64,000 bases of DNA, taken from NCBI RefSeq assembly GCF_000517265.1, contig NZ_AYSJ01000002.1:712096-776095 (forward strand). Reading direction: 5' to 3'. The stretch comes from Photorhabdus khanii NC19 (GTDB taxonomy: Bacteria; Pseudomonadota; Gammaproteobacteria; Enterobacterales; Enterobacteriaceae). The notes beneath the pieces were generated by a model. The model searched no databases and was not told where the DNA came from. It saw only the letters and a program-made list of their open reading frames with translations. Within the stretch, counting starts at the first letter, position 1. Each line of letters starts with the position of its first letter. The position numbers and the translations under genes were made by a program. Positions 9,202 to 19,048 of this stretch are shown here, in pieces.

Positions 9202-10329
9202 TTACACTTTAGTTTCTTCCTTATCTTTTCCTTCATCTTTTCCCTTGTCTTTTCCTTTATCTTCGTCCTTCACTTCCACTTTAATGCCCACTTCTTGCCA
9301 ACTGTCTATAGTGGCTTTTTCAACATCCTCATCAAATAAATCACGAGCATGTTTAACTGTTAACTTGGCGAAGGATAAGAAGGTAGTATCGCGTGCAAGA
9401 TCTTTATCCAGCAATGTGTTGTACCATATCTTTCCTGCTTTTTCCCAGGCATATCCGCCTAATTTTATCGCGAGATTATAAAACGCTTTATTAGGAATAC
9501 CTGAGTTAACATGAACACCACCATTATCTCTATAAATCGGATAGTCTTTAAAATCATCCATATGACCAGGTTGAGGATCTTTACCAAGAAGAGGATCATC
9601 ATATGCCTTTCCGGGTTCTTTCATTGAACGAATCCCTACACCTTTAATACCTTTAGCCAGTAATTCTTCCCCTACAACCCAGCTTGCTTCATCAGCTTTC
9701 TGTTTTAGATAATGTTGCCTTACCAGCGAGCCAAAGACATCGGCAATTGATTCATTCAATGCGCCGGACTGGAAGAAATAGATCAAATCTGCTGTTTTTT
9801 CGATAACACCATGAGATAATTCATGGCCAATTACATCGATAGATGTGGTGAAATTATTGAAAACCTTACCGTCACCATCACCAAACACCATTTGTCCTCT
9901 ACCCCAATACGCATTCATGTATTCTTTGCCGTAATGCACGGTGGCAATCAATTTCATTCCTTTATCATCTAATGAATTGCGATTAAAAACTTCTTTGTAG
10001 AAATTGTAAGTTGCTTCCAGATATTTATATGCGTTATCAACGGCTACGTCGCCATTATCTGGGTCACCTTCATCTCGTACTAAAGTTCCAGGTAATTTGG
10101 TTCCATTTTTTGCATCGTAAATACTACGATGTAGAGTATCGCTAACAACTTTATCATCAGTATTATCAATAGAGTCTGATGTTTTAATAACACTATCCAA
10201 CATTAAACTCTGGGTATGATTTAATGTCATTAATACGTTATCTCTTTCACTTTCACTGTTATTCTTATAAATATTTTGAAGAATGTACGGTGGTATTAAA
10301 CCTTTGTAGTTATTGTTTTGTATTTGCAT
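9202..10329 (-). CDS. prtS: Protealysin-like M4 metalloprotease (PrtS/photorin type)
   Basis: Thermolysin-family zinc protease. Zinc ligands and catalytic Glu lie in H-E-L-S-H (residues 169-173). The third ligand is E193 in G-A-L-N-E-S-I-A-D, and the transition-state His is H273 in G-G-V-H-V-N-S-G. The short N-terminal propeptide carries the P-P-Y-I-L motif (near residue 14) typical of protealysin-like precursors. There is no classical signal peptide: the first 20 residues are polar. The N-terminal catalytic domain is followed by a helical domain and then by an unusual charged tail (from about residue 352, D-E-D-K-G-K-D-K-G-K...) encoded by 12-bp tandem repeats. Start is supported by AGGAGATAT just upstream. 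It lies where E. coli has eut genes next to hemF. Likely role: an insect-stage or virulence protease, as inferred for its relatives. Confidence 0.9.
   Translation of the reverse strand: MQIQNNNYKGLIPPYILQNIYKNNSESERDNVLMTLNHTQSLMLDSVIKTSDSIDNTDDKVVSDTLHRSIYDAKNGTKLPGTLVRDEGDPDNGDVAVDNAYKYLEATYNFYKEVFNRNSLDDKGMKLIATVHYGKEYMNAYWGRGQMVFGDGDGKVFNNFTTSIDVIGHELSHGVIEKTADLIYFFQSGALNESIADVFGSLVRQHYLKQKADEASWVVGEELLAKGIKGVGIRSMKEPGKAYDDPLLGKDPQPGHMDDFKDYPIYRDNGGVHVNSGIPNKAFYNLAIKLGGYAWEKAGKIWYNTLLDKDLARDTTFLSFAKLTVKHARDLFDEDVEKATIDSWQEVGIKVEVKDEDKGKDKGKDEGKDKEETKV
9213..9272. repeat. 12-bp tandem repeat coding the protease C-terminal tail
   Basis: Five near-copies in plus-strand order: TTTCTTCCTTAT, CTTTTCCTTCAT, CTTTTCCCTTGT, CTTTTCCTTTAT, CTTCGTCCTTCA. 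Read on the minus strand they encode Lys/Asp/Glu/Gly-rich units. The 12-bp period keeps frame, so copy number can change without breaking the protein. Confidence 0.8.
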
Positions 10330-10561
10330 AAAATATCTCCTGGAATAAATTATTAGTTATTAATTAGATGTACTCTTTAGGTACATTTTCATATTAAACA
10401 CGTTTCCATCGGATAGTCATCAGGGCCAACATGCTTCTTTTATGTTAAAGGATTGTTAATAAATTGTTGTGTCATTTGTGCGAGGGATTTCTGTATTGGT
10501 CGTATTAAAAATATAAATAGTTAGGAATAATTGTTTATAATATTCCTAACATGATAAAAAA

Positions 10562-11470
10562 TCATATCCAATTTTTTACTGGCAAAAAGTCAGTATATAA
10601 AGCAGCTTCCGCAGATCCTGGTTCAGGGTGATAGTCATATTCCCAGCGTGCTAATGGTGGCATGGACATTAAGATAGACTCTGTTCGCCCGCCACTTTGT
10701 AATCCAAATAGGGTTCCCCTGTCCCAAACCAGGTTAAATTCAACATAACGACCACGGCGATATAATTGAAATTGCCGTTCACGTTCACTCCATAATATGT
10801 TTTTCCTTTTTTCAACAATAGGCAGATAAGCAGAAATAAAACCTTTACCTATATCCTGAGTAAAGTGAAAACAATGTTCAAAATCAGGAGTATTTAAATC
10901 ATCATAAAATAAGCCGCCAATTCCACGAGCTTCATTACGATGTTTAATATAGAAATACTCATCACACCATTTTTTATATTTTTGGTAGAGATTTTCTCCA
11001 TATGGTTGACATATATTTTTGGCGGTAGTGTGCCAGTGAATAGCGTCTTCCTCAAAACCATAATAAGGTGTTAAATCAAAACCTCCACCGAACCACCATA
11101 CTGGCGCTTCACCTTCTTTTTCCGCAATAAAAAACCGGACATTAGCATGGCTGGTTGGGATATAGGGATTTAAAGGATGAATAACCAGAGAGACCCCCAT
11201 GGCTTGATAATTACGGCCGGCCAATTCAGGGCGATGGGCTGTTGCTGATGAGGGAAGCATGGTGCCTGATACATGGGAAAAATTAGCGCCGGCTTGTTCG
11301 AATATCGCACCTTCTTTCATAATTCGGCTGCGGCCACCACCGCCATCTTTCCGTTGCCAGCATTGTTCAATAAATTTCCCTTTGCCATCTGTCTGTTCCA
11401 GTTGTTGGCAAATTTCATTCTGTAATGAAAGGAAAAAAGATTTAATTTTATTGATGTTTGGTGTATTCAT
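10562..11470 (-). CDS. hemF: Oxygen-dependent coproporphyrinogen III oxidase
   Basis: Converts coproporphyrinogen III to protoporphyrinogen IX in aerobic haem synthesis. Nearly every family block is visible: G-G-G-G-R-S-R near the N-terminus, [53 protein letters not shown] and the C-terminal [12 protein letters not shown]. Length 302 (E. coli 299). In E. coli amiA lies immediately upstream in the same operon; here the gene faces ypeA across about 130 bp and amiA is missing. Confidence 0.98.
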   Translation of the reverse strand: MNTPNINKIKSFFLSLQNEICQQLEQTDGKGKFIEQCWQRKDGGGGRSRIMKEGAIFEQAGANFSHVSGTMLPSSATAHRPELAGRNYQAMGVSLVIHPLNPYIPTSHANVRFFIAEKEGEAPVWWFGGGFDLTPYYGFEEDAIHWHTTAKNICQPYGENLYQKYKKWCDEYFYIKHRNEARGIGGLFYDDLNTPDFEHCFHFTQDIGKGFISAYLPIVEKRKNILWSERERQFQLYRRGRYVEFNLVWDRGTLFGLQSGGRTESILMSMPPLARWEYDYHPEPGSAEAALYTDFLPVKNWI

Positions 11471-11604
11471 GATTCTTTTCTCAATAATGCAGTGATTGCT
11501 ATATTATACCTATTGGTGATAGAGAACACATTTTCGTATTGATTCCGCTGCTAAAGCGAAGATAATGTGAAATGGTTATTTCAATAAAAACAGGTTGGTT
11601 AGGA

Positions 11605-12036
11605 ATGGAAATTCGGGTATTTCGACAAGATGATTTTGAAGCAGTGATCACCTTATGGGAGCGCTGCGATTTACTTAATCCTGGTGTTGATCCTGAAATG
11701 GATATTGAGCGTAAGCTGACCCATGATCCTGACCTGTTTTTAGTCGCGGAAGTGGCGGGTGAAGTGGTTGGGACTGTTATGGGTGGTTATGATGGTCACC
11801 GTGGTTCGGCTTATTATTTGGGGGTTCATCCTGAATTCCGGGGACGGGGAATTGCGAATGCATTAATTTCACGGTTGGAAAAGAAGCTGATTGCCCGTGG
11901 TTGTCCGAAAATAATTTTTATTGTGCCTGAGGATAATGATGCCACTCTTTATATGTGCGAAAAGTTGGAATACGAAGATTGCCATCAGGAGAGTGTTATT
12001 TTCAGCAAGCGTCTGATTATTGATCAGGAATATTAA
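11605..12036 (+). CDS. ypeA: GNAT acetyltransferase YpeA
   Basis: Small N-acetyltransferase (GNAT fold) of unknown substrate. The acetyl-CoA-binding loop is R-G-R-G-I-A-N-A-L, preceded by the strand [10 protein letters not shown] chose the ATG at 11605 ([11 protein letters not shown]) because it aligns with the E. coli start and has TTAGGA just upstream. An in-frame ATG 33 bp earlier (11572) would add a tail absent from relatives. The product is 143 residues, as expected. Neighbours hemF and yfeY are the same as in E. coli. Confidence 0.93.
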   Translation: MEIRVFRQDDFEAVITLWERCDLLNPGVDPEMDIERKLTHDPDLFLVAEVAGEVVGTVMGGYDGHRGSAYYLGVHPEFRGRGIANALISRLEKKLIARGCPKIIFIVPEDNDATLYMCEKLEYEDCHQESVIFSKRLIIDQEY

Positions 12037-12046
12037 GTAGAAATGT

Positions 12047-12069
12047 GGCTGAATGAATCTCATTCAGCC
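12047..12069. terminator. Hairpin between convergent ypeA and ygiW-like gene
   Basis: Perfect ten-base arms GGCTGAATGA (12047-12056) and TCATTCAGCC (12060-12069) with a three-base loop. No T tract follows on either strand, so termination is possible but not clear. Confidence 0.45.
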
Positions 12070-12077
12070 AAAAATCA

Positions 12078-12497
12078 TTAATTCAATTTAGTTACTTTTT
12101 TCACATCAACTGTCACGGAACTCCACTCTTTATCGACTTCACCTTCAAGGCGGACTTTATCCTGAGGTGTTATTGTTTGGCCATTCCAGTATTTATGATC
12201 AATTTCGACTTCAATAACGCCTGTGTTATCACGGAGTATGAAGTGATCACCACGAATACGGGATTCGATATTTCCCTCTAGCACGACCCAACTGTCATCC
12301 CACATATTTTTAACTTGTTCAGTGGTCGAAATTCTTACATTGTTATCGATAAAACCACCTTGTGGTGCTGTCTGGGTTTGGTGCTGGGTAGCATTTGGAC
12401 CAGAAAAACCGCCAGATTGCATATGTGTGGTTTGAGCTGTTAATGGTGCACTGAATAAAGTAATCAGGGCAACGGTTGCAAGTGTTTTTTTCATCAT
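12078..12497 (-). CDS. ygiW: YgiW-type periplasmic OB-fold protein
   Basis: Member of the bacterial OB-fold (BOF) family. Seen: a cleavable signal peptide (M-M-K-K-T-L-A-T-V-A-L-I-T-L-F-S-A-P-L-T-A), a Gln/Gly-rich segment with two G-G-F motifs (G-G-F-S-G-P, Q-G-G-F), and the OB domain (W-V-V-L-E-G-N-I, F-I-L-R-D-N-T-G-V-I-E-V-E-I-D-H, W-S-S-V-T-V-D-V-K-K). YgiW/VisP proteins respond to envelope or oxidative stress, and in Salmonella bind lysozyme and peptidoglycan. Two adjacent ATGs; GAGATCAAT precedes the first. In E. coli ygiW lies elsewhere (beside qseBC), so this may be a paralogue such as YdeI; the family is sure, the exact orthologue less so. Confidence 0.8.
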   Translation of the reverse strand: MMKKTLATVALITLFSAPLTAQTTHMQSGGFSGPNATQHQTQTAPQGGFIDNNVRISTTEQVKNMWDDSWVVLEGNIESRIRGDHFILRDNTGVIEVEIDHKYWNGQTITPQDKVRLEGEVDKEWSSVTVDVKKVTKLN

Positions 12498-12666
12498 ATT
12501 GATCTCATTATGGTGACTTATTTTTAGAAAAACAGTATACAGCCAAGGGATATTTAATCAATGTGATATTCACTCATGGTTAATAATTTAAACTGTTCTC
12601 TGAAACTAACAATCGTGGTGTGATGTCTCAGTAGCCATCTCTGTATTTAATCAAAAGGAGCCAGTT

Positions 12667-13275
12667 ATGCAGGAGTTTTCTTTAGCTAACATTTTGTCAG
12701 GATTACGTTTTGCCACAATAGGTTGTTCATTGTTACTGACCGGTTGTGCGGGCTCATCGGGTTTTTCATGGTCGAGTTTGTCGCCTTTTAGCTGGTTTGG
12801 TAGTTCGTTAAAAATCTCAGCTCAAGGGGTTGGGGAAATAAATAGTCTGACAGCAATGAATAAGGACGCGATAGATAAAGGGTTAGATGGGAAGTACCAC
12901 TTACGCAGCGGTATGGAAACGAAAAATGGTCAGTTAATGACGGTATTTCAAGCGATGGAGGGTGATCAACTGAAAATAGAACTTTTTGGTCAGGCAGATG
13001 GAAAAGTCAGCCGTATCGATGTGTTGGATAAAGATATTGAAACCGTCTGGGGGACAAAGATTGGTACACCATTCTCGGCGCTGTATAACCGGGCATTTGA
13101 TGCTTGCCGAAATGCGGTAAGTGAAACAGAGAAGAGGGCAGTTATCTGCGTATCTCCGCAGAGCAAGAATGTCAGTTATCTGTTTACAGGCAACTGGAAT
13201 GGCCCGGAAGGTTTGATTCCTTCTGATGATGCTTTGAAAAACTGGAAAGTGGAACGTATCGTTTGGAAACGGTGA
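12667..13275 (+). CDS. yfeY: YfeY-type lipoprotein
   Basis: A 202-residue lipoprotein: hydrophobic segment then lipobox L-L-T-G-C (Cys near residue 27), a Ser/Trp/Phe-rich stretch (F-S-W-S-S-L-S-P-F-S-W-F), and a globular domain with two cysteines (F-D-A-C-R and V-I-C-V-S). The order hemF, ypeA, yfeY and the protein pattern identify the sigma-E-regulated lipoprotein YfeY, function unknown. Start follows AAAAGGAGCC. Upstream, GAAACTA (about 12600) and TCTCA (about 12625) loosely resemble a sigma-E promoter, which I regard as weak. Confidence 0.8.
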   Translation: MQEFSLANILSGLRFATIGCSLLLTGCAGSSGFSWSSLSPFSWFGSSLKISAQGVGEINSLTAMNKDAIDKGLDGKYHLRSGMETKNGQLMTVFQAMEGDQLKIELFGQADGKVSRIDVLDKDIETVWGTKIGTPFSALYNRAFDACRNAVSETEKRAVICVSPQSKNVSYLFTGNWNGPEGLIPSDDALKNWKVERIVWKR

Positions 13276-13521
13276 AAAGCCGTTTCTGAGTGAAAGCACA
13301 AACTGAGTCAGTTTGGTGAATTTGATGTGTTTATTGCGGAGCCATAGCCGGTCCGCATTTTTCAATTAAAAATCTTATTACTCCTGCCAGCTTATTGCGT
13401 TTCATACTTTCTAATTGCAATTCGGTATATTAAACAGCGATAGTTATCTACCCTGTTATAAATAAACTGGATACATTAGTCACCGGAGCGTTATTTGATG
13501 AAATAACGGATAAGGTGAGAA

Positions 13522-14544
13522 ATGAAAAAGTATTCAGTAAACAATAAAATACTAAACGGACTGGTAGCAGTAACTTTATTGGGCAGCAGTAATGCCTTTG
13601 CTGTAGAGTTGTTAAACAGCTCTTATGACGTTGCGCGTGAGCTATTTTCTGCCCTTAATCCTGAATTTGAAAAACAGTGGAATGAGCAGCATCCACAGGA
13701 CAAATTGATAATCAAACAATCTCATTCAGGCTCCTCCAAACAAGCGCTGGCAATTCTTCAGGGATTGCGGGCTGATGTGGTGACTTACAATCAGGTGACG
13801 GATGTGCAAATTTTGCATGATCGTGGCGATCTGATACCTGCTGATTGGCAGAGTCGTCTGCCAAATAGCAGCTCACCTTACTATTCCACCATGGCATTTC
13901 TGGTGCGTAAAGGTAATCCCAAAAATATTCGTAACTGGCATGACTTAGTACGTAAAGATGTCAAATTAGTCTTCCCAAACCCTAAAACTTCCGGTAATGG
14001 CCGTTACACCTATCTGGCTGCCTGGGGAGCGATTCAACAGGAAAATGACGGGGATCAGGGTAAAACCCGTGAATGGATGAAACGTTTCCTGAAAAATGTC
14101 ACCGTGTTTGATACCGGAGGTCGCGGTGCAACGACTTCATTTATTGAACGTGGTTTGGGTGATGTGCTAATAAGTTTTGAATCTGAAGTAAGCAACATCC
14201 GTAAACAATATGGTGACGACAAATATGAAGTGATTGTCCCGTCAATAGGTATTCTGGCGGAATTCCCTGTTGCCTGGGTTGATAAGAATATTGTGAGAAA
14301 CGGCACTGAGGAAGCGGCGAAAGCTTATCTGAATTATCTCTATAGTCCACAGGCACAGCAGATCATCACTGGCTTTAATTATCGTGTCAGCGATAAAAAA
14401 GTGATGGATCAGCAAAAAGCGCGTTTTCCAGAAACGAAATTATTCCGGCTGGAAGATCAGTTTGGTGGTTGGCCACAAGTGATGAAAACTCACTTCAATA
14501 CTGGCGGCACACTGGATCAATTGCTGGCGGAAGGGCATAAGTAA
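13522..14544 (+). CDS. cysP: Thiosulfate/sulfate-binding periplasmic protein CysP
   Basis: Solute-binding protein of the sulfate/thiosulfate ABC importer. Signal peptide of about 27 residues ends S-N-A-F-A before [10 protein letters not shown]. Family blocks: [33 protein letters not shown] and D-T-G-G-R-G-A-T-T. Closer to E. coli CysP than to Sbp over the whole length. The gene overlaps cysT by one base (TAATG), heading cysPTWA. Probably activated by CysB; I could not define a CysB site in the 246 bp upstream. Confidence 0.96.
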   Translation: MKKYSVNNKILNGLVAVTLLGSSNAFAVELLNSSYDVARELFSALNPEFEKQWNEQHPQDKLIIKQSHSGSSKQALAILQGLRADVVTYNQVTDVQILHDRGDLIPADWQSRLPNSSSPYYSTMAFLVRKGNPKNIRNWHDLVRKDVKLVFPNPKTSGNGRYTYLAAWGAIQQENDGDQGKTREWMKRFLKNVTVFDTGGRGATTSFIERGLGDVLISFESEVSNIRKQYGDDKYEVIVPSIGILAEFPVAWVDKNIVRNGTEEAAKAYLNYLYSPQAQQIITGFNYRVSDKKVMDQQKARFPETKLFRLEDQFGGWPQVMKTHFNTGGTLDQLLAEGHK

Positions 14545-15377
14545 TGTTTGCGGTATCCAGTAAGCGAGTCTTGCCTGGCTTTGGGCTGAGTTTAGGTAGC
14601 AGTTTGTTCTATACCTGCTTGATTTTATTATTGCCCCTGAGTGCATTGGTTGTGCAGCTTTCCAGTATGACCTGGGAACAGTATTGGCAGGTTATTGCTA
14701 ATCCCCAGGTCGTGGCGGCTTACAAAGTGACATTGCTGGCGGCAGCGGTTGCCAGTTTGTTCAATGCGGTGTTTGGTATGCTGATGGCATGGGTCTTAAC
14801 CCGTTATCGTTTCCCAGGCCGTAGCTTACTGGATGGCTTGATGGATCTCCCTTTTGCGTTGCCTACTGCGGTAGCTGGGTTGACACTAGCAACGCTGTTC
14901 TCTGCTACAGGTTGGTATGGTTCGCTTCTTGGGTACTTTGATGTGAAAGTGGTGAATACCTGGCTCGGTATTGCGGTGGCGATGGCGTTTACCAGTCTGC
15001 CATTTGTGGTGCGAACTATTCAGCCGGTACTTGAAGAGTTGGGGCCGGAGTATGAGGAAGCGGCTCAGACATTAGGTGCCAGCCGCTGGCAAACTTTCTG
15101 GCGTGTAATCATGCCGGAATTATCTCCGGCTTTAATTGCCGGCGCCGCACTCTCTTTTACCCGCAGCCTAGGGGAGTTTGGTGCAGTGATCTTTATTGCA
15201 GGTAACATCGCATGGCAGACAGAAGTGGTATCGCTGATGATTTTCATCCGCTTGCAGGAGTTTGATTATCCGGCTGCCAGTGCCATTGCATCGGTTATAT
15301 TGGCGGTATCCCTGATATTACTGTTTAGCATTAATACTCTGCAAAGCCGTTTTGGTAAGCGGATTGGAGGGCATTAA
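14544..15377 (+). CDS. cysT: Sulfate/thiosulfate permease subunit CysT (CysU)
   Basis: Inner-membrane subunit of the CysPTWA importer, 277 residues with about six transmembrane helices. The EAA loop that contacts the ATPase is visible as E-E-A-A-Q-T-L-G-A-S-R-W-Q-T-F-W-R-V (about residues 170-188). Overlaps its neighbours by one base on each side (TAATG), implying tight co-translation with cysP and cysW. Confidence 0.97.
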   Translation: MFAVSSKRVLPGFGLSLGSSLFYTCLILLLPLSALVVQLSSMTWEQYWQVIANPQVVAAYKVTLLAAAVASLFNAVFGMLMAWVLTRYRFPGRSLLDGLMDLPFALPTAVAGLTLATLFSATGWYGSLLGYFDVKVVNTWLGIAVAMAFTSLPFVVRTIQPVLEELGPEYEEAAQTLGASRWQTFWRVIMPELSPALIAGAALSFTRSLGEFGAVIFIAGNIAWQTEVVSLMIFIRLQEFDYPAASAIASVILAVSLILLFSINTLQSRFGKRIGGH

Positions 15378-16222
15378 TGGCTGAACTGTCTCAATTTTCT
15401 ATTGCACAACGACCGCCTGTAAATTGGGGAAAATGGGGGCTTATCACGATAGGAGTCCTGTTTTCAGTCTTGCTGTTAGTGATCCCCATTGTGTGGATAT
15501 TTATGACCGCCTTTTCTAAAGGGGTTGGGGTAGTCACGCAGAATCTGTTAGATCCTGACATGCTGCATGCTATTTGGTTAACGCTACTGATTGCATTGAT
15601 CACCGTTCCGGTAAACCTGATCTTTGGCGTGATGATTGCCTGGTTGGTGACGCGTTTTCAGTTTCCTGGACGGCAATGTTTGCTGACGTTGATCGATATC
15701 CCGTTTGCTGTGTCGCCGGTCGTGGCGGGTTTGCTCTATCTGCTGTTTTATGGTTCGAATGGTTGGGCAGGAAGTTTGCTGGAACCCTATGATATTCAAC
15801 TGATGTTTTCCTGGCCGGGCATGGTATTGGTCACAGTGTTTGTGACTTGCCCGTTTGTTGTTCGGGAACTGGTGCCGATGATGCTTAGTCAGGGAAGCCA
15901 GGAAGATGAAGCGGCAATATTGTTGGGGGCATCTGGTTGGAAAATGTTTTGGCGGGTGACATTACCCAATATCCGCTGGGCGTTATTATATGGTGTGGTT
16001 TTGACCAATGCCCGGGCAATTGGTGAATTTGGTGCTGTGTCAGTGGTATCCGGTGCGATTCGTGGTGAAACTTATACATTGCCGTTGCAGGTTGAATTAT
16101 TGCATCAAGATTACAACACCGTAGGGGCATTTACTGCGGCGGCATTGCTGGCATTGATGGCAATTATCACATTGGTTGTTAAAAGTGCTTTGCAGTGGCG
16201 GTTAAGTCGCCAGCATAGTTAA
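15377..16222 (+). CDS. cysW: Sulfate/thiosulfate permease subunit CysW
   Basis: Second membrane subunit of the importer, about six helices in 281 residues, slightly shorter than the E. coli protein (291). EAA loop: [19 protein letters not shown]. Also [14 protein letters not shown], typical of CysW. One-base overlap with cysT and 14 bp to cysA. Confidence 0.97.
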   Translation: MAELSQFSIAQRPPVNWGKWGLITIGVLFSVLLLVIPIVWIFMTAFSKGVGVVTQNLLDPDMLHAIWLTLLIALITVPVNLIFGVMIAWLVTRFQFPGRQCLLTLIDIPFAVSPVVAGLLYLLFYGSNGWAGSLLEPYDIQLMFSWPGMVLVTVFVTCPFVVRELVPMMLSQGSQEDEAAILLGASGWKMFWRVTLPNIRWALLYGVVLTNARAIGEFGAVSVVSGAIRGETYTLPLQVELLHQDYNTVGAFTAAALLALMAIITLVVKSALQWRLSRQHS

Positions 16223-16236
16223 GGTGGGAGCACAAT

Positions 16237-17325
16237 ATGAGTATTGAAATTAACAATATCAGTAAATATTTTGGTCGGACTCAGGTTCTGAGCGATATCA
16301 CTCTGAATATTTTTTCCGGAGAAATGGTCGCTTTGCTTGGCCCGTCAGGCTCCGGTAAAACAACCTTGTTAAGGATTATTGCTGGTCTGGAACAACAGAC
16401 TGCGGGGAAGCTGAGTTTCCACGGGCAGGATGTGAGTCGTATGCATGCTAAAGATCGTCAGGTTGGATTTGTCTTTCAGCATTATGCGTTATTCCGGCAT
16501 ATGACCGTATTCGATAACGTTGCTTTCGGATTGACCGTGTTGCCACGGCGTAGGCGTCCTGATACAGCGGCTATTCGCCGTAAAGTTATGGAATTGTTGG
16601 AAATGGTGCAATTGACACATCTTGCTGAACGCTATCCATCACAGCTTTCGGGTGGACAAAAACAGCGGGTAGCGCTGGCGAGGGCGTTGGCTGTTGAACC
16701 ACAAATTCTGTTACTGGATGAGCCATTTGGTGCACTGGATGCTCAGGTAAGGATGGAACTACGCCGCTGGTTACGCAGGCTGCATGAAGAACTGAAATTT
16801 ACCAGTGTCTTTGTGACTCATGATCAGGAAGAAGCTATGGAAGTGGCTGATCGGGTTGTTGTTATGAGCCAGGGGAATATTGAACAGGTAGGTACGCCAC
16901 AAGAGGTATGGCGTTATCCGGCCAGCCGTTTTGTGATGGAATTTCTTGGTGAGGTTAACCATCTTCGTGGTGAGATTAAGGGATCCCAGCTTTTGATTGG
17001 CGGGCAGCATCTGCCTCTTAAGGTGACACCAATTCATCAGGGGAAGGTTGATGTATTCCTGCGCCCATGGGAAGTCATGATAAATTCGCAACCTACACCA
17101 TCTAGTCCACTGCCTGTACAGGTGACTGAGGTCAGTCCTCGCGGGCATTTCTGGCAGCTTTCCGTCCAGCCTCTGGGCTGGCATCAGGAGCCGGTTGCTA
17201 TTGTTTGGTTCGATGAAACGTCAGTACCGATAAGAGGCAGCCGTTATTTTATTGGTGGTACTGAAGCCCGTTTATATGCGGGTGATAAGCAATTGCAAAC
17301 CCTTAGTTTAGCCCAGACAGCCTGA
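16237..17325 (+). CDS. cysA: Sulfate/thiosulfate import ATPase CysA
   Basis: ATPase of the CysPTWA transporter. Walker [10 protein letters not shown] (near residue 35), Q-loop [11 protein letters not shown], signature L-S-G-G-Q-K-Q-R, Walker [14 protein letters not shown]-loop T-H-D-Q-E-E. A C-terminal TOBE-like regulatory domain follows from about residue 235. Length 362 (E. coli 365). A terminator lies between cysA and cysM, so cysM may be only partly read through. Confidence 0.97.
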   Translation: MSIEINNISKYFGRTQVLSDITLNIFSGEMVALLGPSGSGKTTLLRIIAGLEQQTAGKLSFHGQDVSRMHAKDRQVGFVFQHYALFRHMTVFDNVAFGLTVLPRRRRPDTAAIRRKVMELLEMVQLTHLAERYPSQLSGGQKQRVALARALAVEPQILLLDEPFGALDAQVRMELRRWLRRLHEELKFTSVFVTHDQEEAMEVADRVVVMSQGNIEQVGTPQEVWRYPASRFVMEFLGEVNHLRGEIKGSQLLIGGQHLPLKVTPIHQGKVDVFLRPWEVMINSQPTPSSPLPVQVTEVSPRGHFWQLSVQPLGWHQEPVAIVWFDETSVPIRGSRYFIGGTEARLYAGDKQLQTLSLAQTA

Positions 17326-17356
17326 CAATGATTTAAATTTTGGTTGGTACCAATTT

Positions 17357-17396
17357 GCTCATCTCCTTACCGTCTGGAGATGGGCATTTTTTATTT
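17357..17396 (+). terminator. Terminator after cysA
   Basis: Ten-base arms GCTCATCTCC (17357-17366) and GGAGATGGGC (17376-17385) with one wobble pair, followed by ATTTTTTATTT. Confidence 0.85.
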
Positions 17397-17464
17397 AAAG
17401 TCTTGCGATATATTTCTGAATATGGTTATTTCGCTGTTCTATTAAATAAAAATAGGTAATAGCT

Positions 17465-18379
17465 GTGACAAGCTTGGAACATTTTATAGGCAACACTCCG
17501 CTGGTAAAACTACAACGAATGACCGATAAGCTGGGTGTGGAAATATGGGTAAAACTTGAAGGTAATAATCCGGCAGGCTCAATAAAAGACAGGACAGCGC
17601 TGTCAATGATTCAGCAGTCTGAATTGCGGGGTGAAATTTTTCCAGGTGACGTATTGATTGAAGCCACCAGCGGAAATACAGGTATTGCGTTGGCAATGAT
17701 TGCGGCAGTAAAAGGTTATCACCTTAAATTACTGATGCCTGATAATATGAGCCTTGAACGTCAGGCTTCTATGCGCGCTTATGGTGCGGAGCTTATTTTG
17801 GTGAGTAAAAACGTGGGCATGGAAGGCGCACGTGATTTAGCTCAACAAATGGAGCGTAATGGTGAAGGTAAAGTTCTTGATCAATTCAATAACCCAGATA
17901 ACCCCTTAGCTCACTTTACTACTACAGGGCCGGAAATTTGGCAGCAAACACAAGGACGTATTACGCATTTCGTTTCCAGTATGGGAACCACGGGGACAAT
18001 TACGGGTGTCAGCCGCTATTTAAAAAGCCAGGATAACCGTGTTCAGGTGATTGGTTTACAACCAGCAGAGAACAGCCATATTCCCGGTATTCGCCGTTGG
18101 TCGCCGGCTTATTTGCCCGGCATTTTTCGACAAGAGCTGGTGGATCAAGTGTTGGATATAACGCAGGAAGAAGCTGAAGAGACTATGCGTTTGTTAGCTC
18201 ACAAAGAAGGAATTTTTTGTGGAGTCAGTTCTGGCGGCGCTGTTGCCGGTGCATTAAAGGTTGCGGCACAGAGTCCGGGTTCTGTCATTGTTGCGATTAT
18301 TTGTGACCGGGGTGACAGATATCTTTCTACTGGCGTATTTAACAAAACTGCGGAATTCTCCTACCTAAATTCTCATTGA
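17465..18379 (+). CDS. cysM: Cysteine synthase B (O-acetylserine sulfhydrylase B)
   Basis: PLP enzyme that makes cysteine from O-acetylserine and sulfide, or S-sulfocysteine from thiosulfate. The PLP lysine lies in P-A-G-S-I-K-D-R. Phosphate-binding loop G-T-T-G-T-I-T-G, substrate loop T-S-G-N-T-G-I-A, and C-terminal F-C-G-V-S-S-G-G-A-V-A-G. It starts at GTG 17465. Its place after cysA matches E. coli and suits use of imported thiosulfate. Confidence 0.97.
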   Translation: MTSLEHFIGNTPLVKLQRMTDKLGVEIWVKLEGNNPAGSIKDRTALSMIQQSELRGEIFPGDVLIEATSGNTGIALAMIAAVKGYHLKLLMPDNMSLERQASMRAYGAELILVSKNVGMEGARDLAQQMERNGEGKVLDQFNNPDNPLAHFTTTGPEIWQQTQGRITHFVSSMGTTGTITGVSRYLKSQDNRVQVIGLQPAENSHIPGIRRWSPAYLPGIFRQELVDQVLDITQEEAEETMRLLAHKEGIFCGVSSGGAVAGALKVAAQSPGSVIVAIICDRGDRYLSTGVFNKTAEFSYLNSH

Positions 18380-18416
18380 GAGTGAAGCGAATTTTTAGGA
18401 TTAGGGGAGATGGATA

Positions 18417-18441
18417 GCTAACAGCCCATAGGGCTGTTAGC
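18417..18441. other. Perfect hairpin between convergent cysM and crr
   Basis: GCTAACAGCCC (18417-18427), ATA, GGGCTGTTAGC (18431-18441): 11-bp perfect stem. No clear T tract follows on either strand. It may act as a bidirectional end structure for cysM and crr. Confidence 0.5.
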
Positions 18442-18490
18442 GGTCTGTAATAAAGGGGGATTTGGCTTGTAGACACCATGAAAATTATGG

Positions 18491-19000
18491 CTACTTTTTA
18501 ATACGCATAATGGGTGTTTCACCAACAGTGACAGAACCACTCAGTTTGGACAATTCTTTAATTTCATCCATGTTGGAAATAACAACAGGTGTCAGGGTTG
18601 ATTTCGCTCTTTCTTCAAGGAGTTTAAGATCAAACTCCAAAACTAAATCACCTTTCTGTACACGCTGACCTTCTTCAGCGATGCGCTTAAAACCTTCTCC
18701 TTTAAGCTCAACCGTATCAATACCAAAGTGGACAAATAGCTCAATGCCGTTGTCCGATTCGATAGAAAACGCATGGTTGGTTTCAAATATTTTACCGATC
18801 GTCCCATCAACTGGTGCAACTATCTTACTGCCGGCAGGTTTTATAGCGATACCATCGCCGACAATTTTCTCGGCGAAAACAACATCTGGAACATCTTCAA
18901 TATTGACAATCTCACCAGATAACGGTGCGACTATTTCAATAGTGCCGCTGTTTTTTTTATCATCTGAAACTAGAGATTTCAGTTTATCAAACAGACCCAT
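18491..19000 (-). CDS. crr: Glucose-specific PTS enzyme IIA (Crr)
   Basis: Cytoplasmic phosphocarrier that takes phosphate from HPr and passes it to the glucose permease; its phosphorylation state controls adenylate cyclase and inducer exclusion. At 169 residues it has the E. coli length. Active-site histidines are seen in E-T-N-H-A-F-S-I and [12 protein letters not shown]. Last gene of ptsH-ptsI-crr on the minus strand, 48 bp after ptsI. Confidence 0.98.
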   Translation of the reverse strand: MGLFDKLKSLVSDDKKNSGTIEIVAPLSGEIVNIEDVPDVVFAEKIVGDGIAIKPAGSKIVAPVDGTIGKIFETNHAFSIESDNGIELFVHFGIDTVELKGEGFKRIAEEGQRVQKGDLVLEFDLKLLEERAKSTLTPVVISNMDEIKELSKLSGSVTVGETPIMRIKK

Positions 19001-19048
19001 GAATCTTCTCCTAATTGTTTATACTGGACCGCGTTTTAACCGATATTG

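Noticed and set aside
9191..9481. 96-codon plus-strand ORF rich in Ser/Phe
   Set aside because: Antisense to the protease gene and produced by its 12-bp repeats.
12555..12575. GTGATATTCAC palindrome upstream of yfeY as a CRP site
   Set aside because: The spacer between half sites is 3 instead of 6, so it does not fit CRP.
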